From assembly GCF_003143855.1 (NCBI RefSeq), contig NZ_QFRK01000062.1:5651-44232 (forward strand): 38,582 nucleotides of DNA, read 5' to 3'. This document shows positions 7,980-16,184 of this stretch, one piece after another. A program made the translations under genes and the position numbers. The notes beneath the pieces are model-generated. The model did not search any database. It was not told the origin of the DNA and saw nothing but the letters and a program-made list of their open reading frames with translations. Each line of letters begins with the position of its first letter. Position 1 is the first letter of the stretch. This DNA comes from Streptomyces sp. NWU339. Its GTDB lineage: Bacteria > Actinomycetota > Actinomycetes > Streptomycetales > Streptomycetaceae.

Positions 7980-8663
7980 ATGCAGGGGCCCCGGCCGCCG
8001 CAGCAGCCCACCACCAGCTACCCACCCACCGAGCGCACCGTCCCCACCCGCTCCCCCCACCGCGCCGCGTACGACAAGGAGCTGGTGCACGCGATACTCG
8101 ACGAGGGGTACGTCTGCCACCTCGGTTTCGTCCGCGACGGCGCGCCGGTGGTGCTGCCCACGCTGTACGCCCGGGTCGGCGAGCGGCTCTACGTGCACGG
8201 TTCGACGGGCTCCCGCCCGCTGCGCGCGGCGGGCGGGGCCGGGTCCGGCCTCCCGGTCTGTCTGACCGTCACCCATGTGGACGGGCTGGTGCTGGCCCGC
8301 TCCGCCTTCCACCACTCGCTCAACTACCGCTCCGTGGTGGTGCACGGCCTCGCGCACGACGTGACCGACCCCGAGGAGAAGCGGCGGTCGCTGGACGCCC
8401 TGGTCGATCAGGTCGTCCCCGGCCGTGCCGCCGACTCCCGCCCGGCCGACAAGAAGGAGCTGGCCGCCACCGCGGTGATCCGTCTCGACCTGACCGAGGT
8501 CTCCGCCAAGCTCCGCACCGGCGGCGTCAACGACGAGCCGGAGGACCTCGCTCTCCCCCACTGGGCGGGCATCGTCCCCCTGAGTCGCGGCTACGGCACC
8601 CCGCTCGCCGACCCCGGTCTGGCCCCCGGCACGGAGCTGCCGGAGTATCTGGCGGCCCTGTGA
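7980..8663 (+). CDS. PNPOx-fold flavin-binding protein
   Basis: A 227-residue pyridoxamine 5'-phosphate oxidase-like protein (NimA/flavin nucleotide-binding class). After a Pro-rich tail of about 25 residues come YVCHLGFVRDGAPVVLPTLY, the LYVHGSTGSRPLR loop that binds the flavin phosphate in relatives, and CLTVTHVDGLVLARSAFHHS. ATG 7980 follows GGAG with 6-base spacing; an upstream ATG at 7968 has no ribosome site and overlaps the palindrome. It is divergent from the MocR-type regulator and is its most probable target. Some relatives inactivate nitroimidazoles or act on vitamin B6, but substrate and activity here are inferred only. Confidence 0.87.
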   Translation: MQGPRPPQQPTTSYPPTERTVPTRSPHRAAYDKELVHAILDEGYVCHLGFVRDGAPVVLPTLYARVGERLYVHGSTGSRPLRAAGGAGSGLPVCLTVTHVDGLVLARSAFHHSLNYRSVVVHGLAHDVTDPEEKRRSLDALVDQVVPGRAADSRPADKKELAATAVIRLDLTEVSAKLRTGGVNDEPEDLALPHWAGIVPLSRGYGTPLADPGLAPGTELPEYLAAL

Positions 8664-8696
8664 CCCCGCGCCGCATGGGGACCCAGGGCCCCGCCG

Positions 8697-9650
8697 TCAC
8701 GCCGGTACCGCGTCGTCCTCCGTCCTGCGGGCCCGGGCGAGCCGTGCCTCGCCCACCGCGAGCCCCGCGACCGCGCCCAGCATCAGCAGGGTGCCGACCA
8801 GCGTGGCCGGGGTGAACCGCTCCCCGAGCAGGGCGACGGCGAGCACCGCCGCGCTCACCGGCTCCAGCAGCATGATCACGGACACGGTGGCCGACCGTAC
8901 GACGGCCGCGCCCGCGAAGTACAGGCCGTAGGCGAGAGCGGTCGGGACCGCTGCGCTGTATGCCACGAGGCACAGCAGCAGACCGGGGCCGCCCGTGTGC
9001 GGGACCAGCCCTTCGACCGCGGCGAACGGCAGCAGCAGCACACTCGTGACGGCGAACGCCCCGACCGTCGCGCCGGAGGCGTCCAACCCGCCGTCCCGCC
9101 CCCACCAGCGGGTGAGCAGCGTCATCGCGGAGTAGCCCGCCGCGGCCAGGAGCGCGAGCAGCACGCCCCACAGGTCCACGACCGCCTCCCCGCCGCCGAG
9201 GATGAGGACGACGAGCCCGGCGAGCGCCCCGGCGACGGCGGCGCTCCCGCCCCGGCCGAGCCGCTCCCCCAGGAGCAGCCGTGCGCCGAGCGCTATCAGA
9301 ACGGGTCCCGCGCCGAGGGTGACGACGGTGGCCACGGCGAGTCCGGTGGCGGCGACGGCGGCGAAGTAGGCCGTCTGGAACACGCCGAGCGCGACCCCGG
9401 TGGCCACGGCCCGCCACACCCTGCGGCCCAGGGGCCCGGGCACGGTCCGGGTGCGCGGAAGCAGCGCCCGGGCCCCGAGCAGCAGTACGAGTCCGGCCGC
9501 ACAGCGCCAGAAGGAGAGGGCGACCGGGCCCATGTCACTGACCCGGTAGACCAGCGACGCGGCAGCGCCGGCGGTGCCCCAGGCGACACCGGCGACGATC
9601 AGATAGAGCAGGCCTCGCCCGACGGGCAGGCCGGATACGGCGTTCGACAC
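8697..9650 (-). CDS. EamA/DMT family transporter (first of two)
   Basis: A 317-residue membrane protein with about ten hydrophobic segments in two repeats of five, the drug/metabolite transporter layout. The N-terminal EamA half has LYLIVAGVAWGTAGAAASLV, and the second half ends in a MLLEPVSAAVLAVALLGERF strand typical of the family (exporters of amino acids or metabolites). GTG at 9650 is preferred because GGAGAGAACAC precedes it. The frame runs 20 codons further up with a Cys- and His-containing stretch (RLEWCVPARICVHLRREH), which could be an alternative N-terminus. A second EamA gene lies upstream on the same strand. Confidence 0.9.
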   Translation of the reverse strand: MSNAVSGLPVGRGLLYLIVAGVAWGTAGAAASLVYRVSDMGPVALSFWRCAAGLVLLLGARALLPRTRTVPGPLGRRVWRAVATGVALGVFQTAYFAAVAATGLAVATVVTLGAGPVLIALGARLLLGERLGRGGSAAVAGALAGLVVLILGGGEAVVDLWGVLLALLAAAGYSAMTLLTRWWGRDGGLDASGATVGAFAVTSVLLLPFAAVEGLVPHTGGPGLLLCLVAYSAAVPTALAYGLYFAGAAVVRSATVSVIMLLEPVSAAVLAVALLGERFTPATLVGTLLMLGAVAGLAVGEARLARARRTEDDAVPA

Positions 9651-9710
9651 GTGTTCTCTCCGCAGGTGCACACAGATACGCGCGGGTACGCACCACTCAA
9701 GGCGGTGCAC

Positions 9711-9898
9711 GCACTGCGCGAAAGGAAGGAAGGAAGCCCCAGATCAGGTCCGGGTCGAGCCGGGTCGACGGGGTCCGCGGACTGCGTCTGCGGGCAGCAC
9801 CGCAAGGCCCGGCGGCGCGCCGGGCGAAGGGAGCTGTGGACCCGCCTCAGGCGGCGGGAGGCGGAAGAACGAGTGCGCGCGCATGCATGATCAGCACC
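9711..9898. other. intergenic region between the two EamA genes
   Basis: A 188-bp gap contains GC-rich inverted arms around CCCGGCGGCGCGCCGGG (about 9800-9830). These could end transcription from the upstream EamA gene or act in the leader of the downstream one. No small gene with a convincing ribosome site was found. Confidence 0.4.
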
Positions 9899-10912
9899 TT
9901 AGGCGGCAGTTCCGGGCGTGGACAACTCCCTTTCGGGCCCTCCGCTCGCCACCGGTCCCTCGGAGTTCCTGGCCGGCGCGGAGGACTGGGCGATGAACGC
10001 GCCCGCCAGCACCACCGCACCGCCCACGAGCTGCGGCGCCGACAGGTGTTCGCCGAGGAGAACCCAGGCCAGCACGGTGGCGATGACCGCTTCGAGGCAG
10101 GCCACGACCCCCGCGACCTGCGGCGAGAGCCGCCGCACCGAGAGCACTCCGGTGCCGTACGCGACGACCGTGGCGACGAGGACGATCCAGGCCAGCAGCA
10201 CGAAGGCCGCGACCGAGGTGCCGTCCATGCTCGCGTTGCCGCCGAGCACCGACCAGTCCATGGACCACGGACGGGCGACGAGGGTGAGTACGGCGGCGCC
10301 GACGAGCAGGCCGTAGGCGATCACCCCGAGCGGGTCCGGCGCCCGGTCGCCGTGGTCGCTGCCCTGGTCGGACAGGACGAAGTACCCGACCTGACAGCAG
10401 GCGGCGCCGAGCGCGAGCGCCAATCCGAGGACGTCGAAGCCGAGGCCCGACCACACCTCCACGACGCAGGCCAGTCCGCCCACCGCCAGGACCACACCGA
10501 CCGCCGCCGCCCGGGTCACCGGCCGCCGCTGGACGAACCGCACCCAGCCGAGGACGAGCGCGGGCGCGAGATACTCGACGAGCAGTGCGACGCCGACGGG
10601 GATACGGGAGATGGCCGCGAAGTAGCAGGCCTGGACGCCGGCGACGGCGAACAGTCCGAACCCCGCGAGCAGCGCCGGATGGCTGCGCAGCAGCCCCCGG
10701 TGGCGCACCGCCAGCGGCAGCAGGACCAGGGCCGCGCCCGTCACCCGCAGCCAGACGACGTGCAGCGGGTCCAGTCCCGCCTCGATCAGCGGTTTGGCGG
10801 CGACACCGGATCCGCCGAAGGCCACCGCGGACAACAACGCGAGGCCGAGCCCCACGCCTTTCCCACGGGTGCCCAGGGTGTTCCGGGTGCTGACAGAGGT
10901 AGACACCGGCAC
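9899..10912 (-). CDS. EamA/DMT family transporter (second of two)
   Basis: A 337-residue protein with ten predicted membrane spans in two EamA repeats. The first has LALLSAVAFGGSGVAAKPLI, and the second ends with VVACLEAVIATVLAWVLLGE, the conserved closing helix pair of EamA proteins. A Ser/Pro/Gly-rich tail of about 30 residues follows the last span. GTG at 10912 is the farthest in-frame start and has no strong ribosome site; a GTG two codons later is equally possible. It lies just downstream of a hairpin after the Clp N-domain gene, so it probably has its own promoter. The substrate is unknown. Confidence 0.9.
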   Translation of the reverse strand: MPVSTSVSTRNTLGTRGKGVGLGLALLSAVAFGGSGVAAKPLIEAGLDPLHVVWLRVTGAALVLLPLAVRHRGLLRSHPALLAGFGLFAVAGVQACYFAAISRIPVGVALLVEYLAPALVLGWVRFVQRRPVTRAAAVGVVLAVGGLACVVEVWSGLGFDVLGLALALGAACCQVGYFVLSDQGSDHGDRAPDPLGVIAYGLLVGAAVLTLVARPWSMDWSVLGGNASMDGTSVAAFVLLAWIVLVATVVAYGTGVLSVRRLSPQVAGVVACLEAVIATVLAWVLLGEHLSAPQLVGGAVVLAGAFIAQSSAPARNSEGPVASGGPERELSTPGTAA

Positions 10913-10927
10913 ATGATGTCAGGCGTC

Positions 10928-10957
10928 GACAGGAGCGTCATCCCCATGGCTCCTGTC
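10928..10957 (-). terminator. hairpin after the Clp N-domain gene
   Basis: GACAGGAGC pairs perfectly with GCTCCTGTC across a 12-base loop, about 30 bp beyond the stop of the Clp N-domain gene and 15 bp before the EamA start. Confidence 0.5.
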
Positions 10958-10987
10958 TCACTTGCTGGACGGTGGCTCCCTCCGTTT

Positions 10988-11527
10988 TCAGTGAGCCGGG
11001 TCGCCGGTCCACGTCTCGAGCCGGGCGAGCAGGGCTCGGGAGTCGATCCCGGCGCGCTCGAGCACCTCGACGGCACGGGCCTGCGGGTCCACGATGATCG
11101 CCGCGAGCAGGTCCACGCCACATGGCGTCCCCTCGCGGCGTGCCGCACGTTCGCGGGCGTACGCCATACCGGCCGCGGCGAGCGGCGAGAAACCGGCGGC
11201 CTCCGTCACCACCGGGACCGCATCGGAGTCCTCGACGGCGCTCTGCCAGCGCAGGCCGTAGCCGATGCTGCGCTGGACCAGATAGCCGAGCAGCCGGGCG
11301 GTCTGCGGGCCCTCGCCGAAGACCGCGCGCACCTCGGCATCGGACTCCAGCAGCGAGTGCAGCAGATGGGCGGTGTCGATCTGCCGGTCCGCGTCCCTGA
11401 GCGCCCTGCGGCGGGCACCGGCGACCACCGCCGCCAGCTCCGCACCGGGTCCGGCGCCGTGGTCCGCGTGGCGAACGCCCTGCTCCTGGGCCTCGTGGGC
11501 CGACTGCCGGGGAATACGGGATTGCAC
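10988..11527 (-). CDS. Clp N-terminal domain protein
   Basis: A 179-residue protein built from Clp repeat (ClpA/ClpC N-domain) units: ELAAVVAGARRRALRDADRQ followed by IDTAHLLHSLLESD. A second unit with SPLAAAGMAYARERAARR, GVDLLAAIIVDP and ALLARLETW follows near the C-terminus. There is no AAA+ ATPase module, so it is a free-standing N-domain that could bind Clp substrates or adaptors. In Streptomyces it is often annotated as a peptidase, which the sequence does not support. GTG 11527 (VQSRIPRQ) is chosen from the usual N-terminus of relatives; the frame stays open to 11605, but those codons look non-coding. Confidence 0.75.
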   Translation of the reverse strand: MQSRIPRQSAHEAQEQGVRHADHGAGPGAELAAVVAGARRRALRDADRQIDTAHLLHSLLESDAEVRAVFGEGPQTARLLGYLVQRSIGYGLRWQSAVEDSDAVPVVTEAAGFSPLAAAGMAYARERAARREGTPCGVDLLAAIIVDPQARAVEVLERAGIDSRALLARLETWTGDPAH

Positions 11528-11610
11528 ATCCTCCACCCCATCAGCCCCGCAGGTCCGGGGCATCCCCGGCAGGGAGCATCTTCCTGTCCCACGGGAAGTG
11601 GACACGCCGG

Positions 11611-11644
11611 GCCTGACTCTCCTCCTTGAGAAGGAGAGTCAGGC
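11611..11644. terminator. strong hairpin between padR and the Clp N-domain gene
   Basis: A perfect 13-bp stem (GCCTGACTCTCCT and its complement) with an 8-base loop lies about 50 bp past the padR stop on the minus strand. It probably terminates padR. Confidence 0.65.
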
Positions 11645-11692
11645 TGTTCTCCTCAGGTTCCCTCAGTTTTCCTCAGGGCCGCGCCCTCGTCC

Positions 11693-12313
11693 TCAGTCGT
11701 CGTCGGCGAGGATCAGGTACAGCTTCTTGCGGGCTTCGTTGATGACGGTGAGCGCCTTCTCCCGCTGCTCCTTGCTGCCGGTCTTCCAGACCTGCCCGAA
11801 GGCCTCCATCAGACCGAACCCGGCCTGCCGGATCTCGCTCAGCGCCTCCCAGTCGACCCCGCGCGAGGCCTCTTCCCAAGGTGCCTCCGGGCCCTCCTCG
11901 GCCGCCGTGCGACCGGTGTCGGTGAGCGCGAACAGCTTCTTGCCGCCCTCGGACTCGCTGGCGATCAGCCCCTCGTCCTCCAGCAGCTGCAGGTTGGGGT
12001 ACACCGAGCCGGGGCTGGGCTTCCACGCCCCGCCACTGCGCTCGGCGATCTCCTGGATCATCTCGTAGCCGTGCATCGGGCGATCCTTCAGCAGGGCGAG
12101 GATCGAGGCCCGCACGTCACCGCGCCGTGCCCTTCCCCGCGGCCCGCCACGCCCTCGGCCACCGCCCCAGGGGCCGTGCCCGAAACCCGGGCCGAAGCCG
12201 GGGCCACCGGGCCCCGAGGGACCGAAGGGCCCGAACGCGGCCCGCAGCCGCTCGAAGTCGCTCCGGACGTCCCGCGGACCGCCCTGGCCGTGCTCGCAAC
12301 CATGGGTACGCAT
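11693..12313 (-). CDS. PadR family transcriptional regulator
   Basis: A 206-residue repressor-type protein. A His/Gly/Pro-rich N-terminal region of about 65 residues (GPFGPSGPGGPGFGPGFGHG) precedes the PadR winged helix: RGDVRASILALLKDRPMHGY, MIQEIAERSGG and the hallmark WKPSPGSVYPNLQLLEDEGL. A C-terminal helical part of Vtr class follows. ATG 12313 (MRTHGCEHG) is the usual start in Streptomyces relatives, and ATG 12334 is an alternative. A palindromic CGATATATCG lies 45 bp upstream and is the likely autoregulatory operator. The left end of the Tn7-like element is only 90 bp upstream of the start. Confidence 0.9.
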   Translation of the reverse strand: MRTHGCEHGQGGPRDVRSDFERLRAAFGPFGPSGPGGPGFGPGFGHGPWGGGRGRGGPRGRARRGDVRASILALLKDRPMHGYEMIQEIAERSGGAWKPSPGSVYPNLQLLEDEGLIASESEGGKKLFALTDTGRTAAEEGPEAPWEEASRGVDWEALSEIRQAGFGLMEAFGQVWKTGSKEQREKALTVINEARKKLYLILADDD

Positions 12314-12347
12314 CGCAACCACTCTCCATTCCATCGTTGACCTGTCG

Positions 12348-12368
12348 CGATATCTCAACGATATATCG
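12348..12368. promoter_or_regulatory. probable PadR operator
   Basis: CGATATC-TCAA-CGATATATCG lies immediately upstream of padR. The right part is a perfect 10-bp palindrome and the left part an imperfect copy of its half. AT-rich ATAT-centred dyads next to padR genes are typical of autorepression. Confidence 0.6.
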
Positions 12369-12411
12369 GTGAGTTTCGCTGGACAACCCCTCGACCGTCC
12401 GTTGTTGTCCC

Positions 12412-12481
12412 GTCTCACTCAATCGAGTCGTTTTCTCAACGAACCGAGTCGTTCGGGCTTCTGTCTCAGCGAACCTAGTCG
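12412..12481 (+). repeat. left-end repeats of the Tn7-like element (three copies)
   Basis: The three 19-bp units are GTCTCACTCAATCGAGTCG (12412-12430), TTCTCAACGAACCGAGTCG (12433-12451) and GTCTCAGCGAACCTAGTCG (12463-12481), all in the same orientation. They have the size and place of TnsB-binding sites. The middle unit is a weak dyad (CTC...GAG). Confidence 0.65.
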
Positions 12482-12508
12482 CGCGGTTGAGCGCGCTGGG
12501 GGTGCTGG

Positions 12509-13261
12509 ATGGCTGTACCGGCTGGGGTGGATCACGCGGGGCCGTGTGTCGATTTGTCGTACGTGGACGCGATGCACGGGCGTCGTCGCCGTCCGCTACG
12601 GGACTGCGTGACGGGCCGGTTCGAGGATGTCCCTCCCGTGCGCACATTTCGCTGGTCGCGCGGTGAGCGTCACTTCCCGGGCTGGTACTGGGCGGCGACG
12701 ACCGGGCGGCACGTCGGCTTCGAATCGTGGCTGGAGCGGGACCGGCTGCTGCTGATGGATTTCGACCCGAGCGTGGTGGGAATTGGCTCGCAGCCGTTCT
12801 GGCTGCACTGGCATGACGGCGAACGGGAGCGTCGGCACGCCCCGGACTACTTCATCCGCCGCGCGGACGGCTCGGCGGTGGTCGTCGATATCCGCGCGGA
12901 CGAGCGGATCGAGCCGCAGGACGCCGAAGCGTTCGAGGTGACGCGCCTGCTCTGCGCCCAGGCTGGGTGGAGATTCGAGCGGCTGGGGACACCGGACGCG
13001 GTGCTGCTCGCGAATGTCCGGTGGCTGTCGCGCTACCGGCACCCACGGTGTCTGCACGACCCGGCCGCGGCCCGGCTCCGGGAGGTCTTTGCAACCCCAA
13101 GACCACTCATGGTGGGGGCAGATGCGGCCGGGGATCGGTTGTCGATGCTGCCCGTGCTGTTCCACCTCCTCTGGCTCCAAGAACTGACCGCCGAGGACAT
13201 GACGGCCGAGTTGCTGGGGCCGCGCACGATCGTGCACTTGGCCAGCGGAGTCGGTCGGTGA
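12509..13261 (+). CDS. tnsA: TnsA-like transposon endonuclease subunit
   Basis: A 250-residue protein resembling the catalytic N-domain of TnsA, which cuts the 5' ends of Tn7-type elements so that they move by cut-and-paste. The restriction-like fold has FESWLERD (Glu72), APDYF (Asp113) and VVVDIRADE (Asp127, Arg129). Arg stands where Tn7 TnsA has the catalytic Lys of its E-D-(E/Q)xK site. I recall other actinobacterial TnsA-like proteins with the same change, so it may be a lineage feature. The C-terminal 110 residues are helical and may contact TnsC. ATG 12509 is the longest sensible start, and Met22 (12572) is an alternative. Its stop overlaps the tnsB start (GTGA). Confidence 0.8.
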   Translation: MAVPAGVDHAGPCVDLSYVDAMHGRRRRPLRDCVTGRFEDVPPVRTFRWSRGERHFPGWYWAATTGRHVGFESWLERDRLLLMDFDPSVVGIGSQPFWLHWHDGERERRHAPDYFIRRADGSAVVVDIRADERIEPQDAEAFEVTRLLCAQAGWRFERLGTPDAVLLANVRWLSRYRHPRCLHDPAAARLREVFATPRPLMVGADAAGDRLSMLPVLFHLLWLQELTAEDMTAELLGPRTIVHLASGVGR

Positions 13262-15138
13262 CCGGGAAGAGGCGGGTGCCACCGACCTCCCGGATCGGGG
13301 AGTTCCCCGAGGCTGCCGCTGAACAGGCCCGCTGGTGGGAGAGGCACATCCTGGAGGTCTTGCACGGCCTGCCGCCCGATGCTCCGGAAGGGACCAAGCC
13401 GCGGCCGGAGTTCGATCCGAAACGCTGTTCGCTGGCCCAGCGCGAACGGGCCAAGGCTGCCGAGCTGACGGCGGCCGGGCATCAGGTATCGGCCAGCGGC
13501 ATCAAGCAGCGGCGCCAGCGCTACCAACAAGATGGGCTGGTCGGGCTTGCGGATGGCCGGTCGGCCAAGCAGATGCAGGCCTTCGGCCAGGTCGACCCGG
13601 CTGTGGTGGAAGCCATGCGACAGGCGATCGCCGAGACCGCCGACGCGTCGTCGAGGACTATCGGCTTCATCATCTGGCGGACCAAGCAGCTCCTGTCCGA
13701 TCGGGAGGAGACCGCCGAGGTTGAGCTGCCGTCTCGGGCCACGCTCTACCGGCTGTTCGACAGGCTCGCCGCCGGCACCCACGCCACTGGGTCGGCCCGC
13801 ACCCGCCGCTCTGTCGGAGCGCGGCCCTCCGGGCCATTTGGCGAAGTGCCGGCCAGTGCGCCCGGCGAACTGATGCAAATCGACTCCACGCCGATGGACG
13901 TGCTGGTGCGGCTGGATGACGGCGTCGCCGAGAAGGTCGAGCTGACGGCCATGGTCGACATCGCCACCAGGTCGATCACCGCAGCGGTGCTGCGGCCCTC
14001 CACGAAGGCCGCGGACGCCTCCGCGTTGCTGGCTCGCAGTGTTACCCCGGAGGCGATGCGTCCAGGCTGGGCGGAAGCCCTACGGATGTCCCGGTCAGCA
14101 TTGCCGCACCGGCGACTGCTGAGCATCGACGAGCGACTGGAACACGCGGCCGCCCGCCCGGTGATCGTGCCGGAGACGATCGTCTGCGACCACGGCAGCG
14201 TGTTCATCTCGCATGCTTTCAGGGCGTCCTGCCGATACCTGGGCATCAACCTTCAGCCGGCGCACAAGGCGACGCCGACCGACAAGGGCACGATCGAGAA
14301 GACCCTGGGCTCCGTGGCCACGCTGTTCGCCCAGTTCGTCGTGGGATACACCGGCTCGACGACGGACCGCCGCGGCCGTGGCCTGGAAGACGGGCCGCTG
14401 TGGTCGCTGCCCGAACTCCAGAACCTCCTCGACGAGTGGATCATCGCCGTTTGGCAGACCAGGCCCCACGACTCTCTGCGCGACCCTGACGCACCGGCGC
14501 GGGCGTTCTCACCGAACGAGAAGTACGCCACGCTGCTTGAATTCTGCGGATACGTCCCAGTGCCGCTCGGCGGCGAGGACTACGTCGAGCTGCTGCCCGA
14601 ACGCTGGCAGGCGATCAACGCCTACGGCATCCGCATCAGGCACCGCACCTACGACAGCGCGGAGTTGAACCCGCTGCGCCGCCAGCGCTCGGGGGTGACG
14701 GCGAAGAAGGGCCTGTGGGAGGTCCACTATGACCCCTACGACGTGTCCCGGATCTGGGTACGCGACGCCCGCGCCGATCGGTGGATCACCGTGTTCTGGA
14801 AGCATCTCCACCGCGTCGGCGTCCCCTTCGGTGAGTTGGCCTGGGACCACGCTCGCGCCCAGGTTCCCGGTGGCACCGAGGAACAGATCGCGGATGCGGC
14901 CGCGGCTCTGCTGCGGCGGGCCCACGACGGTCCTGCTGCAGAACAGGACCGTCCGGCCAAGCGTTCGCGGCGTGACCGCCGCGTCGCCGCTCGTACTCGG
15001 GCCACGTCGACCAACCGCTCGGTCCCAGATCCACCCGTCATCGAGCCGCATTGCAATGACGCGCCTGACATCGAGCTTGCCGATGTCATCCCGCTGGGCC
15101 TGTTCGACCCGCTCGCCAACCCTTGGAGGCACACGTGA
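13258..15138 (+). CDS. tnsB: TnsB/TniA-like DDE transposase
   Basis: A 626-residue Mu/TnsB-type transposase that would cut and join the 3' ends of the element. The N-terminal region has winged-helix DNA-binding segments (EFDPKRCSLAQRERAKAAEL, then QRRQRYQQDGLVGLAD). The RNase H-fold core has Asp209 (MQIDSTPMD), Asp311 (CDHGSVFIS) and Glu347 (DKGTIEKTLG), a D-D-35-E set. A Mu-type C-terminal barrel (VHYDPYDVSRIWVRD) and a basic tail follow. GTG 13258 overlaps the tnsA stop as GTGA. A longer in-frame extension upstream lies over tnsA in another frame and is rejected. Its last codons contain the tnsC start. Confidence 0.92.
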   Translation: MTGKRRVPPTSRIGEFPEAAAEQARWWERHILEVLHGLPPDAPEGTKPRPEFDPKRCSLAQRERAKAAELTAAGHQVSASGIKQRRQRYQQDGLVGLADGRSAKQMQAFGQVDPAVVEAMRQAIAETADASSRTIGFIIWRTKQLLSDREETAEVELPSRATLYRLFDRLAAGTHATGSARTRRSVGARPSGPFGEVPASAPGELMQIDSTPMDVLVRLDDGVAEKVELTAMVDIATRSITAAVLRPSTKAADASALLARSVTPEAMRPGWAEALRMSRSALPHRRLLSIDERLEHAAARPVIVPETIVCDHGSVFISHAFRASCRYLGINLQPAHKATPTDKGTIEKTLGSVATLFAQFVVGYTGSTTDRRGRGLEDGPLWSLPELQNLLDEWIIAVWQTRPHDSLRDPDAPARAFSPNEKYATLLEFCGYVPVPLGGEDYVELLPERWQAINAYGIRIRHRTYDSAELNPLRRQRSGVTAKKGLWEVHYDPYDVSRIWVRDARADRWITVFWKHLHRVGVPFGELAWDHARAQVPGGTEEQIADAAAALLRRAHDGPAAEQDRPAKRSRRDRRVAARTRATSTNRSVPDPPVIEPHCNDAPDIELADVIPLGLFDPLANPWRHT

Positions 15139-16184
15139 CCCCCTCCTGCCCAGCGGCCGGCCCGACAACGGTGCGGCAGGCCGACGCCGAGGCCGACCGG
15201 CAGCTGACCACTCTGGTTGGCTGGCGGAGGTTCGTCGACGGCCCACCCCCACCCCCGAACCGGCTGTCCCCGGGCGAACTGCAGCGGTTGTCACTCACCG
15301 AGCGGGATCTCTACGACGAGGACCGCCTCCACCATCACGCTCGGATGCTCACGGTCTCCACATCGTTCGTTGAGAAGACGCGGATCTGTGGCCGTCGCCT
15401 GGTCCTGTTGAACAGGCATGCGATCAGTGCCCGCCGAGGACTGATGGTCTCGGGACTGCCCGGCACGGGCAAGACCAGTGCCATCGCGCAGCTCGGCCGT
15501 GCTCACGAGCTTCTCGACCGGGCCCGTCACCCGACGATTGCCGACCGTATTCCCGTGCTCTACATCACCGTTCCGCCAGCTGGGACCGCCCGCATGGTTG
15601 CAGCAGAGTTCGCCCGCTTCTTGGGCCTTCCGGTCCGTGGCCGCTCGAACATGACCGACATCATCGAGGCGGTGGTGGGTGTCTGCACCGACACGCGCAC
15701 CGGGCTCGTCCTGGTCGACGAGATCCACAACATCTCGCAGAGGACCCAGGCCGGAGCCGAGGTTTCCGACACCTTGAAGTATTTCTCCGAGCGCATCCCC
15801 GCCACCTTCGTCTATGCGGGAATCGACCTGGAGTCCAGCGAACTATTGGTCGGCACTCGAGGCGCCCAGATCGCGGGCCGCTTCACTCTCGTTCCAACCG
15901 GCCCCTTCCCCTATGGCGAGGAGTGGAAGGGCCTGATCGCGACCATGGAAGAAACCCTGATCCTGCACGACCATCCGTCGCGCAGTCTGCTCAAACTCGA
16001 CCGCTACCTCTACAACCGCACCGACGGGATGATCGGCGCGCTGTCCCACGTCATCCGGGGCGCCGCGATCGACGCGATCCTCAACGGCACCGAGCGTGTC
16101 ACCAAAGAGGGGCTCGACGTCATCCCTCTGGACTATGCGGCAGAGTCCACGCGCCCCACACCGAAGCCTGCCAGGCAGCGATGA
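15135..16184 (+). CDS. tnsC: TnsC/TniB-like AAA+ ATPase
   Basis: A 349-residue AAA+ protein, the regulator that in Tn7 relatives links target selection to the transposase. Walker A is GLPGTGKT (107-114) and Walker B LVLVDEIHN with Asp195/Glu196. A sensor-1-like FVYAGID segment and a DGMIGALSHVIRGAAIDAI helix typical of TniB/TnsC proteins follow. GTG 15135 is taken as start because GGAGG lies 5 bp upstream and the TGA of tnsB overlaps it (GTGA). A TTG at 15123 is possible but less likely. The stop overlaps the next gene as ATGA. Confidence 0.9.
   Translation: MTPSCPAAGPTTVRQADAEADRQLTTLVGWRRFVDGPPPPPNRLSPGELQRLSLTERDLYDEDRLHHHARMLTVSTSFVEKTRICGRRLVLLNRHAISARRGLMVSGLPGTGKTSAIAQLGRAHELLDRARHPTIADRIPVLYITVPPAGTARMVAAEFARFLGLPVRGRSNMTDIIEAVVGVCTDTRTGLVLVDEIHNISQRTQAGAEVSDTLKYFSERIPATFVYAGIDLESSELLVGTRGAQIAGRFTLVPTGPFPYGEEWKGLIATMEETLILHDHPSRSLLKLDRYLYNRTDGMIGALSHVIRGAAIDAILNGTERVTKEGLDVIPLDYAAESTRPTPKPARQR

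Noticed and set aside
9651..9710. a Cys/His-containing leader peptide upstream of the first EamA gene
   Set aside because: The frame has no stop before the EamA start, so it is only a possible N-terminal extension, not a separate peptide.
9836..11629. 597-codon plus-strand frame
   Set aside because: It is the antisense shadow of the second EamA gene and the Clp N-domain gene; composition is Arg/Gly/Asp-rich without motifs.
12967..13257. upstream extension of the tnsB frame
   Set aside because: It overlaps tnsA in another frame, and GTG 13258 is the coupled start with family-like sequence after it.
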